Part shown: positions 17,859-25,605 of the stretch, one piece after another
Position numbering within the stretch: the stretch's first letter is position 1
Layout of the letters: each line of letters opens with the position of its first letter
From: Streptomyces caniferus
GTDB lineage: Bacteria > Actinomycetota > Actinomycetes > Streptomycetales > Streptomycetaceae
Reading direction: 5' to 3'
DNA: 64,000 nt
NCBI RefSeq assembly: GCF_009811555.1
Contig: NZ_BLIN01000002.1
Location: 1,240,001 to 1,304,000 of the forward strand
The notes under the pieces: model-generated
The model's input: the letters and a program-made list of their open reading frames with translations, nothing else
What the model was told of the DNA's origin: nothing
Database searches by the model: none
Position numbers and translations under genes: made by a program

Positions 17859-19142
17859 TCAGCGGGCCAGGCCGGCCGCGCGGAACGCGTCCAGGTCCGG
17901 ACGGATCGTGGCCGTGGGCCCGGAGGTCGGGGCGACCGCGTCCAGCGTCTTGAGGCCGTCACCGGTGTTCAGGACGACGGTCGTCAGGGACGGGTCGAGC
18001 ACGCCCTGCTCGATGAGCTTCTTGGTCACGCCGACGGTCACACCGCCCGCGGTCTCCGCGAAGATGCCTTCCGTGCGGGCCAGCAGCTTGATCGCGTCCA
18101 CGACCTGCTCGTCGTCGACGTCGTCGACCGCGCCGCCCGTACGGCGGGCGATGTCGAGCACATACGGACCGTCCGCCGGGTTGCCGATCGCCAGCGACTT
18201 GGCGATGGTCTTCGGCTTCTGCGGGCGCACGACGTCGTGCCCGGCCTTGAAGGCCGTGGACACCGGCGAGCAGCCCTCCGCCTGGGCACCGAAGATCTTG
18301 TACGGCTTGTCCTCGACCAGGCCGAGGGCGATCAGCTCCTTGAGCCCCTTGTCGATCTTCGTCAGCTGCGAGCCCGACGCGATCGGGATGACGATCTGGT
18401 CCGGGAGCCGCCAGCCGAGCTGCTCGCAGATCTCGTACGCGAGGGTCTTGGAGCCCTCGCCGTAGTAGGGGCGCAGATTGACGTTGACGAAGCCCCAGCC
18501 CTCGCCCAGCGGGTCGCCGATGAGCTCCGAGCAGAAGCGGTTGACGTCGTCGTAGTTGCCCTCGATGCCGACCAGGTCACCGCCGTAGACCGCGGCCATG
18601 ACGACCTTGCCGGCCTCCAGGTCGTGCGGGATGAACACGCAGGACTGGAAACCGGCGCGGCGGGCCGCGGCGCCGACCGCACCGGCGAGGTTGCCGGTCG
18701 AGGAGCAGGAGAGCGTGGTGAAGCCGAAGGCGCGGGCGGCCTCGACGGCGATCGCCACGACGCGGTCCTTGAAGGAGTGCGTCGGGTTGCCGGAGTCGTC
18801 CTTGACGTACAGACCGCCGGTGACGCCCAGCTCGGCGGCGAGCCGGTCGGCCTTGACGAGCTTGGTGAAGCCGGGGTTCAGGTTGGGCTTGTCGGCCACG
18901 TCGGCGGGGACGGGCAGCAGCGGGGCGTAGCGCCAGATGTTGTCCGGACCGGCCTCGATCTGCTTCCGCAGGCTCTCGGGGTCGCCGCTCGGCAGGTCGT
19001 AGGCGACTTCGAGCGGCCCGAAACATTCCTGGCACGCGAAGATCGGGCCGAGCGGGAAGCGCTGTCCGCACTCGCGGCAGGACAGGGCTGCGGCGGGGCC
19101 CAGAGCGACGGTGGGGGTGTTTTCGGTGACTTGCACAGCCAT
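17859..19142 (-). CDS. thrC: threonine synthase-like PLP enzyme under SAM riboswitch control
   Basis: A 427-residue fold-type II PLP enzyme. The N-terminus has a Cys4 knuckle (CREC near residue 22, CQEC near 37), followed by GLYVKDDSGNPTHSFKDR with the PLP lysine and a Ser/Gly-rich phosphate loop SSTGNLAG. By homology it converts O-phosphohomoserine to threonine. It lies not with hom/thrB but alone with a sulfur-carrier gene, behind an S-box riboswitch, so it may instead use the carrier's sulfur to make homocysteine; that is inference. The ATG at 19142 gives MAVQVTENT; an in-frame ATG at 19166 lies inside the riboswitch P1 stem. A genome search for a second thrC would help decide. Confidence 0.88.
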   Translation of the reverse strand: MAVQVTENTPTVALGPAAALSCRECGQRFPLGPIFACQECFGPLEVAYDLPSGDPESLRKQIEAGPDNIWRYAPLLPVPADVADKPNLNPGFTKLVKADRLAAELGVTGGLYVKDDSGNPTHSFKDRVVAIAVEAARAFGFTTLSCSSTGNLAGAVGAAARRAGFQSCVFIPHDLEAGKVVMAAVYGGDLVGIEGNYDDVNRFCSELIGDPLGEGWGFVNVNLRPYYGEGSKTLAYEICEQLGWRLPDQIVIPIASGSQLTKIDKGLKELIALGLVEDKPYKIFGAQAEGCSPVSTAFKAGHDVVRPQKPKTIAKSLAIGNPADGPYVLDIARRTGGAVDDVDDEQVVDAIKLLARTEGIFAETAGGVTVGVTKKLIEQGVLDPSLTTVVLNTGDGLKTLDAVAPTSGPTATIRPDLDAFRAAGLAR

Positions 19143-19161
19143 GGAGGCGAGGCCCTTTCTC

Positions 19162-19318
19162 CTCATCTTCCTCGCGACGAATCTCGCCACGAGACGGATT
19201 TGGCACCTTCCCTAGCCGGGAGCCTCGCGCGCGGGACGATCGAGCGTCCTTGCGGCAAGACCGGCTGGAGGGTTGCCGGGGCTTCAACGGGCCGTGTCCC
19301 TCTGCCCCTCTGGATGAG
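19162..19318 (-). promoter_or_regulatory. SAM-I (S-box) riboswitch
   Basis: Read on the minus strand, the conserved core is complete: CTCATC (P1) then AGAGGGGCAGAGGGA, GGCCC, TTGAAGCCCCGGCAACC, a P3 stem AGCCGG/CCGGCT, GGTGCCAAATCC, and GATGAG closing P1 against CTCATC. This is the S-box consensus for S-adenosylmethionine. The 3' P1 strand runs directly into GAGGAGAAAGGG, the likely ribosome-binding site of the ThrC-like gene, so SAM binding probably blocks translation. The length (157 nt) is somewhat long because P3 is extended. Confidence 0.88.
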
Positions 19319-19489
19319 CGGTATGGCGCTGGGCCGAAACCCAGGCGTTTGTGGCGCGGACCCCGACATGCGACGGTCATCCGCGTTGTTCAAGACTGTA
19401 ACCGAAGGCACTGACGGTTGAGATAGTCGTCCGAACCGCGAGATGGATCACAGAGGCCGCCCACCGGCGGCGACCGAGGAGTCGTAGAC

Positions 19490-20452
19490 GTGCTGGAAGA
19501 GGTGGAGGGCTGGCTGAGCAGCCGCTCCTGGTCCGCCGCGGACCGCCCGCTGGAAGCGCTGCTGGAGGCGAAGCGCCAGACGGGCCGCACGGTCAGTGTC
19601 GTACTGCCCGCGCTCGACGAGGAGGCCACCGTCGGAGCGATCGTGGCGGTGATCCGCGCCGAGCTGATGACCGGCCCGGTCCCGCTCGTCGACGAGCTGG
19701 TGGTGCTGGACTCCGGCTCCACCGACCGTACCGCCGAGGTCGCGGCGGCGGCCGGCGCCCGGGTCGTCCCCCGCGACAGCGTCCTGCCGCGGCTGCCCGC
19801 CCTCCCCGGCAAGGGCGAGGTGCTGTGGCGCTCCCTCCTGGCCACCACCGGCGACATCGTCTGCTTCATCGACGCCGACCTGCGCGAATTCTCCTCCGCC
19901 TTCGTCTCCGGGATCATCGGCCCGCTGCTGACGGACCCGGACATCCAGTTCGTGAAGGCGATGTACGACCGCCCCCTGGAGACCGGCACCGAGGGGGCCG
20001 GGGCAGGCCAGGGCGGCCGGGTGACGGAGCTGGTCGCCCGCCCGCTGCTGAATCTTCACTGGCCGCAGCTGGCCGGATTCGTCCAGCCGCTGGGCGGCGA
20101 GTACGCGGCCCGCCGCTCCCTCCTGGAACGTCTCCCCTTCCCCGTCGGCTACGGCGTCGAGCTCGGCCTGCTCGTCGACGCCCTGCACACCGTCGGCCTC
20201 GACGCCCTCGCCCAGGTGGACGTCGGCGTCCGCAAACACCGCCACCAGGACGGCCAGGCCCTCGGCCGGATGGCCGCCGCGATCTACCGCACCGCCCAAC
20301 TCCGCCTGACCCGCGGCCACTTGGTACGCCCCCGGCTCACCCAGTTCGACCGCGGCGAGGACGGCTTCGTCCCCCGTACGACGGACGTGGACACCGAGGA
20401 GCGCCCCCCGATGGCCGAAATCCCGGAGTACGCGGAGCGGCGGGCGGCGTGA
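19490..20452 (+). CDS. glucosyl-3-phosphoglycerate synthase-like glycosyltransferase
   Basis: A 320-residue GT-A glycosyltransferase resembling actinobacterial GpgS (GT81), which transfers glucose from a nucleotide sugar to 3-phosphoglycerate at the start of methylglucose-polysaccharide synthesis. Seen are SVVLPALDEEATVG, VVLDSGSTDRTAEVA, IDADLREF (the DxD-type metal site) and GGEYAARRSLLERLPFPVGYG. The GTG start at 19490 has GAGGAG about 10 bases upstream. It is divergent from the ThrC-like operon. A different acceptor is possible, as the family is broad. Confidence 0.82.
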   Translation: MLEEVEGWLSSRSWSAADRPLEALLEAKRQTGRTVSVVLPALDEEATVGAIVAVIRAELMTGPVPLVDELVVLDSGSTDRTAEVAAAAGARVVPRDSVLPRLPALPGKGEVLWRSLLATTGDIVCFIDADLREFSSAFVSGIIGPLLTDPDIQFVKAMYDRPLETGTEGAGAGQGGRVTELVARPLLNLHWPQLAGFVQPLGGEYAARRSLLERLPFPVGYGVELGLLVDALHTVGLDALAQVDVGVRKHRHQDGQALGRMAAAIYRTAQLRLTRGHLVRPRLTQFDRGEDGFVPRTTDVDTEERPPMAEIPEYAERRAA

Positions 20453-20473
20453 GCTCTCGCGCGGCGTGAGCGC

Positions 20474-21229
20474 TCAGGCGTCGAAGTCGTACTCCAGCAC
20501 GTAGGCGGACGAGTCGAGGATCATCTCGTTGACCTCGACCGTGCGCCCGCCTTCCGTCCTGGCCATCCGGCTGATGAGAGTGACGGGCGTACCCGCAGGA
20601 AGGCGCAGCCGGTCGGTCTCCTCCGGCGTCGGCATGCGTGAACGCACCTCTTCCCTGAAACGGGCGGGAGCCGCACCCAGCTCGGCGAGCCGGGCGTAGG
20701 TGCCGCCGGCCCCGGTATCCGGCTGCGTGATCGCCGATCCCGCGACAAGAGCAGCGGGGAGGGAGGAGGTGGACAGCAACACCGGTTTGCCGTCGAGCAC
20801 GAACCTGCGGCGCCGCACGACCACGGCGTCTCCAGGCGCCATGCCGAGCCGCGCCGCGACGTTTTCAGCCGCCGGCTCCTCGTCCACGGTGACCTCGTCC
20901 ACCACCAGGTCACGGTCCGGGACATCGGCCGACCAGACCGACCGTCCCTCACTCCATTGCTCCCGAGCCAAGCGCGGGACGCCACGGCGCCGGATCGGCT
21001 GGAACGCCCGCACGAAGACCCCGGCACCCTTGCGGGCATCGGCAAGCCCCTCCGAGGTGAGCACACCGAGCGCCTGCCGGGCCGTCATCCGCGCCACGCC
21101 GTGCCGGTCCATCAGCTCGTTCTCCCCGGGCAGCCGGTCTCCGGGCCGGAACTCCCCCTCCGCAATCGCCCGCTTCAGAGCGTCGGCGATCCGGCGGTAC
21201 TTGGGCGACGAGCTCTCCGGTGCGGCCAT
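20474..21229 (-). CDS. GntR-family regulator, HutC/UTRA type
   Basis: A 251-residue regulator. Residues 8-75 form a GntR winged helix (KYRRIADALKRAIAEGEFRPGDRLPGE...MTARQALGVLTSEGL). The rest is a UTRA ligand-binding domain ending EVNEMILDSSAYVLEYDF. The ATG at 21229 follows AGGAGGG; the open frame upstream is dismissed. It is divergent from a small conserved protein gene, and three TCTAGAGA-type sites lie between them, so it is likely autoregulatory and controls its neighbour. Ligand unknown. Confidence 0.92.
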   Translation of the reverse strand: MAAPESSSPKYRRIADALKRAIAEGEFRPGDRLPGENELMDRHGVARMTARQALGVLTSEGLADARKGAGVFVRAFQPIRRRGVPRLAREQWSEGRSVWSADVPDRDLVVDEVTVDEEPAAENVAARLGMAPGDAVVVRRRRFVLDGKPVLLSTSSLPAALVAGSAITQPDTGAGGTYARLAELGAAPARFREEVRSRMPTPEETDRLRLPAGTPVTLISRMARTEGGRTVEVNEMILDSSAYVLEYDFDA

Positions 21230-21259
21230 GGCGATGCATCCCTCCTGGCGATCTCCAGA

Positions 21260-21385
21260 CATCCTAGAGATCTGTTCGAGTGCCACGGCGTCACCACCTA
21301 CCTCGACGCCAACATCTCTAGAGAAGTAGTTGACGCTATGCACTCACCTCGATTCACTATGTAGCGACCCAACTTCTCTAGAGAA
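21260..21385. promoter_or_regulatory. divergent promoter region with CTCTAGAG operators
   Basis: Perfect palindromes TCTCTAGAGA at 21315-21324 and TTCTCTAGAGAA at 21374-21385 are accompanied by a related one-sided site, TCCTAGAGAT, near 21262-21271. TTGACG at 21330-21335 may be the -35 of the rightward promoter, whose -10 lies near TATGTA at 21358. The last operator ends just before the ribosome-binding site of the 115-residue gene, so bound GntR protein would block it. Confidence 0.72.
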
Positions 21386-21396
21386 CTGGAGTCGCC

Positions 21397-21744
21397 ATGA
21401 CGCCTCCTTCGCGTCCACGCCTGCTTCCCTGGTCGAGCCCGGAGGGGAAACCGTGCTACCTGCTCTCCGACGGGGACGGTCCGGTCACCCGCCAAGCGGA
21501 CACCGTTGAGCGCGCCCAGCTCGCATCCGGTGACGTCCTTCTGGGGCATGCCCGTGCCCTCCTCCGCGACAACGGGACCACCACACCCGAACTGCGCTTT
21601 CCGGCCTGTTGCTTGACGGGCGCCCTCGGCGACACGCTGCGCATCTCCCGCAGCCGCGGTGACCGTCTCGGCTGCAGGCATCCGGAACCCGCGGAAGGGG
21701 AAGCGGCGTTGTCCCTCGACGCGTTCCGGCTGGGTGGCGGCTGA
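21397..21744 (+). CDS. conserved Streptomyces protein of unknown function, GntR partner
   Basis: A 115-residue protein starting MTPPSRPRLLPWSSPEGKPC. I recall similar short proteins next to GntR regulators in Streptomyces but know no function. It has four cysteines, no membrane segment and a predicted helical middle (ALLGHARALL-type). The ATG at 21397 has CTGGAG six bases upstream. Its promoter carries two perfect palindromes probably bound by the divergent GntR protein. A link to integrative-element control, where similar pairs occur, cannot be judged here. Confidence 0.75.
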   Translation: MTPPSRPRLLPWSSPEGKPCYLLSDGDGPVTRQADTVERAQLASGDVLLGHARALLRDNGTTTPELRFPACCLTGALGDTLRISRSRGDRLGCRHPEPAEGEAALSLDAFRLGGG

Positions 21745-21819
21745 GGAGCGGTACCCCGGCCGCGTCTCTTGGCCGCTTCCGTACGTTTGCGCGGATCTGT
21801 CGCGGGTTACCTTCGCGAC

Positions 21820-23334
21820 ATGGTCTCCGAGCGCAGTGCGGCACCAGCGGGTGCCGAGGTTCTTGTCGCGTCCAATCGCGGGCCGGTCTCCTACGGCCTG
21901 GCGGAGGACGGCACGCTCACCGCCAAGCGGGGCGGGGGCGGACTGGTGTCCGGGCTGTCGGCCATCGGGCCGTCGGGGGGCGGCGCGCAGCGCCTCGATG
22001 AGGGGCGGTGGTCGGGAGACGGGCGGGCCGACGCGGTGTGGGTGTGTGCCGCGCTGGGTGACGGCGACCGGGAGGCCGTACGGCGGACGGGTGGTGCGCT
22101 GGATCCGGCCGACACCGGTGGACAGCGTGTGCGGATGCTGGACATTCCGGCCGAGGTGCATGCCGCCGCCTACAACGGCATCGCGAACTCCGTGCTGTGG
22201 TTCGTCCACCACATGCTGTACCAAACGCCGCTGGAGCCGGTCTTCGATGCGGAGTTCCGGGCGCAGTGGGCGTCGTACGAGGCCTACAACCGTGCCTTCG
22301 CCCAGGCACTCGCCGACGAGGCCGCCGAGGGTGCGGCGGTGCTGGTGCAGGACTACCACCTTTCGCTGGTCCCGGGGATGCTGCGGGCGCTGCGGCCCGA
22401 CGTACGGATCGCCCATTTCTCGCACACGCCATGGGCGCCGCCGGAGTACTTCCGGATGCTGCCGGACGACATCGCCGAGCAGTTGTTGCGGGGGATGCTG
22501 GGCGCCGACCGGCTGGGGTTCCTCACCCACCGCTGGGCGAATGCGTTCCGCGCCTGCTGCGCCGAGGTGACCGGCGGCACCGAGGGCACCCTGATCGGCG
22601 TGCACGGGCTCGGGGCGGACGCCGCCTTCCTGCGGGAGCGGTCGCAGCAGGCGGACGTCAACGAGCGGCTGGCCATCCTGCGGGAGCAGATCGGCACGGG
22701 GCCCGACGGGACGGCGCGCAAAACCGTCGTCCGGGTGGACCGGACCGAGCTGTCGAAGAACATCGTGCGGGGGCTGCTCGCCTACCGCGAGCTCCTGGCC
22801 GGGCACCCGTCGTGGCACGGGCGTGTCGTGCATGTCGCCTTCGCCTATCCCTCGCGCCAGGACCTGGCCGTCTACCGGGAGTACACCGCGCAGGTCGGAC
22901 GGCTCGCCGAGGAGATCAACGCCGAGTACGGCACGGAGAGTTGGCAGCCGGTCGTGCTGCATGTGAAGGACGACTTCGCGCGCTCGCTGGCCGCGTACCG
23001 CCTGGCCGATGTGGCCCTGGTCAATCCGATTCGGGACGGGATGAACCTCGTCGCGAAGGAGATCCCGGTGGTCTCCGAGCGGGGCTGTGCGCTGGTGCTC
23101 TCCCGGGAGGCCGGGGCCCACGAGGAGCTGGGCGAGGACGCCCTCACGGTCAATCCGTACGACGTCGGCGACACCGCGCGGGCGCTGCACGAGGCGCTGA
23201 CGATGGAGGCCGGGGAACGCGGCGAACGCACGGCACGGCTGGCCGCCGCCGCCACGGCGCTGCCGCCGGCGCAGTGGTTCCTGGAACAGCTGCGGGCGCT
23301 GAGGGAGGAGACCCCGAAGCGGAACGCCCCCTGA
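21820..23334 (+). CDS. otsA: alpha,alpha-trehalose-phosphate synthase
   Basis: A GT20 enzyme of 504 residues that makes trehalose-6-phosphate from a nucleotide glucose and glucose-6-phosphate. It shows VLVASNRGPVSYGL, GGGGLVSGL, VQDYHLSLVPGMLRALRPD, FSHTPWAPPEYFRMLP, RVDRTELSKNIVRGL and NPIRDGMNLVAKE. The frame is open from 21769, but MVSERS at 21820 matches the expected N-terminus. No ribosome-binding site is evident, so the transcript may be leaderless. It works with the otsB product encoded at 24193-25104. Confidence 0.96.
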   Translation: MVSERSAAPAGAEVLVASNRGPVSYGLAEDGTLTAKRGGGGLVSGLSAIGPSGGGAQRLDEGRWSGDGRADAVWVCAALGDGDREAVRRTGGALDPADTGGQRVRMLDIPAEVHAAAYNGIANSVLWFVHHMLYQTPLEPVFDAEFRAQWASYEAYNRAFAQALADEAAEGAAVLVQDYHLSLVPGMLRALRPDVRIAHFSHTPWAPPEYFRMLPDDIAEQLLRGMLGADRLGFLTHRWANAFRACCAEVTGGTEGTLIGVHGLGADAAFLRERSQQADVNERLAILREQIGTGPDGTARKTVVRVDRTELSKNIVRGLLAYRELLAGHPSWHGRVVHVAFAYPSRQDLAVYREYTAQVGRLAEEINAEYGTESWQPVVLHVKDDFARSLAAYRLADVALVNPIRDGMNLVAKEIPVVSERGCALVLSREAGAHEELGEDALTVNPYDVGDTARALHEALTMEAGERGERTARLAAAATALPPAQWFLEQLRALREETPKRNAP

Positions 23335-23390
23335 ATCGTCCGCCGCGACGGCCGTCCTTACGGGCGGGCCGGTGGTGAGGTGCGCGCGGA

Positions 23391-23915
23391 TCAGCTGGCG
23401 GCGGCCGGGGCGGTGCCGAGGAGAGACTGCAGGGATGCGCGGTGGAGGTCGGCGATGGGGGCGAGCAGGTCCGGGTGGCGCAGCAGCGGCGCCGCGCGGT
23501 GGTCGCGGGGGCTGGGAAGCGTCAGCCGACGGGCCTCGCCGACGGTGTGCGCACCGTGGTGGGTGGCGGGCAGGCAGGCCGCCGCCACGACGGCGAGATC
23601 CGCGTCGGCCAGCAGGCAGGCCGCCCAGCTGACGACGGTTTCGTCCACCAAGGTGCGCCAGGCGTCGGCGGCGTCCTCCCGCGGGTGGGCATCGGCGCCG
23701 GTGACGGAGTCCAGCCGGGCGGAGCCGCCGGGGCCGAGCAGGTCGAGCAGTTCGGCGTCGAGCTCGGTGGGGTGACGGAGGGCCGCGGCGAGGGTGACCG
23801 CGTGACTCGCCTGGGCCTCGGCCAGGGCGTGGTCCAGCGGGCCGCCCGCCGGCGGGAAGGCCGACAGCAGCCAGCGGGTGGAGGCGGCGATGACGGGCGA
23901 GAGATCGGCGGGCAT
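23391..23915 (-). CDS. unrecognised Ala/Leu-rich conserved protein
   Basis: A 174-residue helical protein (MPADLSPVIAASTRWLLSAF... LHRASLQSLLGTAP) with no motif that I can assign. The ATG at 23915 has AAGGACGG upstream. It lies between otsA and otsB, facing otsA, and the tandem repeats and MITE relic lie just upstream of it. It may be a core Streptomyces gene of the trehalose region, but no role can be inferred. Confidence 0.7.
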   Translation of the reverse strand: MPADLSPVIAASTRWLLSAFPPAGGPLDHALAEAQASHAVTLAAALRHPTELDAELLDLLGPGGSARLDSVTGADAHPREDAADAWRTLVDETVVSWAACLLADADLAVVAAACLPATHHGAHTVGEARRLTLPSPRDHRAAPLLRHPDLLAPIADLHRASLQSLLGTAPAAAS

Positions 23916-24041
23916 GGTGGAACCGTCCTTCCCACGGGCCCGCCGGCGTGCTGTCACGTGTGGGTGATCCGGTCGCGGGCACTCGGTGCGCTCGGGGCGC
24001 GGCTGGCCGGTCAGCGTAGGGCGGCCCTCCGCTCGCCGACA

Positions 24042-24124
24042 GGACGTACGTCACAGGGCCGGTGGCTCCGGACGTAGGTCACAGGGCCGGTGGCTCCGGG
24101 CGTACGGCACCGGCCCGTGGCTCC
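24042..24124. repeat. 28-bp tandem repeat, three units
   Basis: Units at 24042-24069 and 24070-24097 differ at only one position (GGACGTACGTCACAGG... against GGACGTAGGTCACAGG...). A third, more diverged 27-bp unit ends at 24124. It directly precedes the MITE relic between otsB and the neighbouring gene. Confidence 0.85.
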
Positions 24125-24137
24125 GGGCGGGGCGGGC

Positions 24138-24195
24138 GCGGCGAGCGTGCGTGCCAGGCACCGCAAGGCAGGCGGGACTTTGAAGACAGGTCCTA
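24138..24195. mobile_element. half copy of the MITE-like element
   Basis: This 58-bp segment matches the right end of the element at 6877-7057 with one mismatch, from CGGCGAGCGTGCGTGCCAGG to the terminal AAGACAGGTCCTAG. The left half is missing, apparently replaced by the 28-bp repeats. As at the other copy, CTAG at the element edge supplies a stop codon, here that of otsB. Confidence 0.85.
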
Positions 24196-25104
24196 GTGCG
24201 GTGCGCCCCGGTCCTCGTCCAGCCGGTCGGCCAGGGCGGCGAGCAGGCCGACGACTCCGGTCGGGCCGTCGACCACCAGATCGGCGCGGTCGGCCAGCTC
24301 GGCGACCTCGTTGCTGCCGCTGCACACCAGGACGCCGCCGACGCCGTCGGAGCGCAGCTTCTCGACGGCGGCGAAGGCCGCCAGGTCGCCCAGGTCGTCA
24401 CCGGCGTAGAGGACGGTGGCGGCACCGGTCTCGCGGACCCAGTCGGCCAGGGCGACGCCCTTGTCCATGCCCGGCGGGCGGAGTTCCAGGACGAGGCGGC
24501 CCGGCTCGACGATCAGGCCGTGGCGCTCGGCGAGCGCCGTGAGCGGGGCGCGCAGCCGGTCGAAGGCGCCCTGCGGGTCGGTGGCGCGGCGGGTGTGGAC
24601 GGCGATGGCGCGGCCGCCCTTGCGCTCGATGGCGGTCTCCACCCAGGTGCCGTGCCAGACACCGGAGGCGTCCAGGACGCCGGGGAGCTCGGCCTGTATG
24701 GCGGCGACGCCGGGGTGCGGGGCGGGCGCGTGGACGGTGCCGGTGACGGCCTCCCAGCGCTCGGCGCCGTAGTGGCCGAGGACGGTGAGGTGGTCCAGGC
24801 CCGGGACGTCGGCGAAGCCGCCGAGGCGGACCGCGACGGTGGCCGGGCGACCGGTGATCACGGCGGCGGCGCGCAGCCGGGGCACCAGGCGGCCGAGGGC
24901 GGCGACGGCGCCGTCATGGGCGCGGGCCTTCTCCGGGTCGGGGACGATGTCGGCGAGGGTGCCGTCGAAGTCCAGGGCGATGACGGTGCGTTCGGGGTGG
25001 GCCAGCAGCGCGGCGAGACCGTCGCGGCCGGCAGGAGTACGCGGTGTCGGGAGGGGTCCGGGTGTCGGCTGGGAGTGCGGCGCGGCGTTCGGGGGGCTGC
25101 CCAT
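24193..25104 (-). CDS. otsB: trehalose-phosphatase
   Basis: A HAD-superfamily phosphatase of 303 residues that removes phosphate from trehalose-6-phosphate. The DxDGT motif is in VIALDFDGTLADI (about residues 42-52), followed by HYGAERWE, the GMDKGVAL segment and GDDLGD. The ATG at 25104 (MGSPPNAAP) is chosen over the long upstream frame, which overlaps the next gene. Its TAG stop lies within the CTAG of the MITE relic. The otsA gene is 0.9 kb away on the opposite strand. Confidence 0.94.
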   Translation of the reverse strand: MGSPPNAAPHSQPTPGPLPTPRTPAGRDGLAALLAHPERTVIALDFDGTLADIVPDPEKARAHDGAVAALGRLVPRLRAAAVITGRPATVAVRLGGFADVPGLDHLTVLGHYGAERWEAVTGTVHAPAPHPGVAAIQAELPGVLDASGVWHGTWVETAIERKGGRAIAVHTRRATDPQGAFDRLRAPLTALAERHGLIVEPGRLVLELRPPGMDKGVALADWVRETGAATVLYAGDDLGDLAAFAAVEKLRSDGVGGVLVCSGSNEVAELADRADLVVDGPTGVVGLLAALADRLDEDRGAPH

Positions 25105-25202
25105 GGCGCCGACCCTACCGGGGCGGGGCGGACGCCGTGGGTACCTCCGGCCATCGCCGCGGGACGGTCCCCGGGGGCATCGGGGCACGGCGGGCGCACG
25201 CG

Positions 25203-25490
25203 TCAGCGGCGGGCTCGGCGGGCGTCCCGGACGCGGCGCAGGCGGTTGACCGTGACGGGGTCGTGGGCGAGCGCCCGGGGGTCGTCCAGCAGGGCGTTGA
25301 GGAGCTGGTAGTAGCGGGTCGGGGAGATGCCGAGCCGCTCTCGGATGGCGCGCTCCTTGGGGCCGGGGCCCGGCCAGGAGCGGCGCTCGACGGCGAGCAC
25401 CGCCTCGTCGCGGGCGGACAGGCCAGGGGAACGTCCGACGGCCCCGGGGCCGTCGCCCGAACCGCCCGCGCCCTCCGTACCGCCGCTCAT
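25203..25490 (-). CDS. DUF3263 domain protein
   Basis: A 95-residue protein. The C-terminal two thirds are DUF3263, an actinobacterial small helical domain: LSARDEAVLAVERRSWPGPG, then RERLGISPTRYYQLLNALLD, which looks like a helix-turn-helix. DNA binding is plausible but untested. The ATG at 25490 has GGAAG upstream. It precedes otsB on the same strand, with about 100 bases between. Confidence 0.88.
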   Translation of the reverse strand: MSGGTEGAGGSGDGPGAVGRSPGLSARDEAVLAVERRSWPGPGPKERAIRERLGISPTRYYQLLNALLDDPRALAHDPVTVNRLRRVRDARRARR

Positions 25491-25605
25491 CACGCTTCCA
25501 CGATAAGCGCACGGTCGGACAACGCCCGGCCCGTCGCCCCGGCCCGCGCGGACCCGGCCGCCCGCGCGGTCCCGGCCGCCTGCCCGCGCCCCCGCGCCCC
25601 CACCG

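Noticed and set aside
17859..19142. Calling the ThrC-like gene the housekeeping threonine synthase without reservation
   Set aside because: Riboswitch and carrier context argue against it, although the catalytic motifs alone do not exclude it.
21298..24054. 918-codon open frame antisense to otsA
   Set aside because: Arg/Pro/His-rich product of no family; it is the mirror of a real GC3-biased gene.
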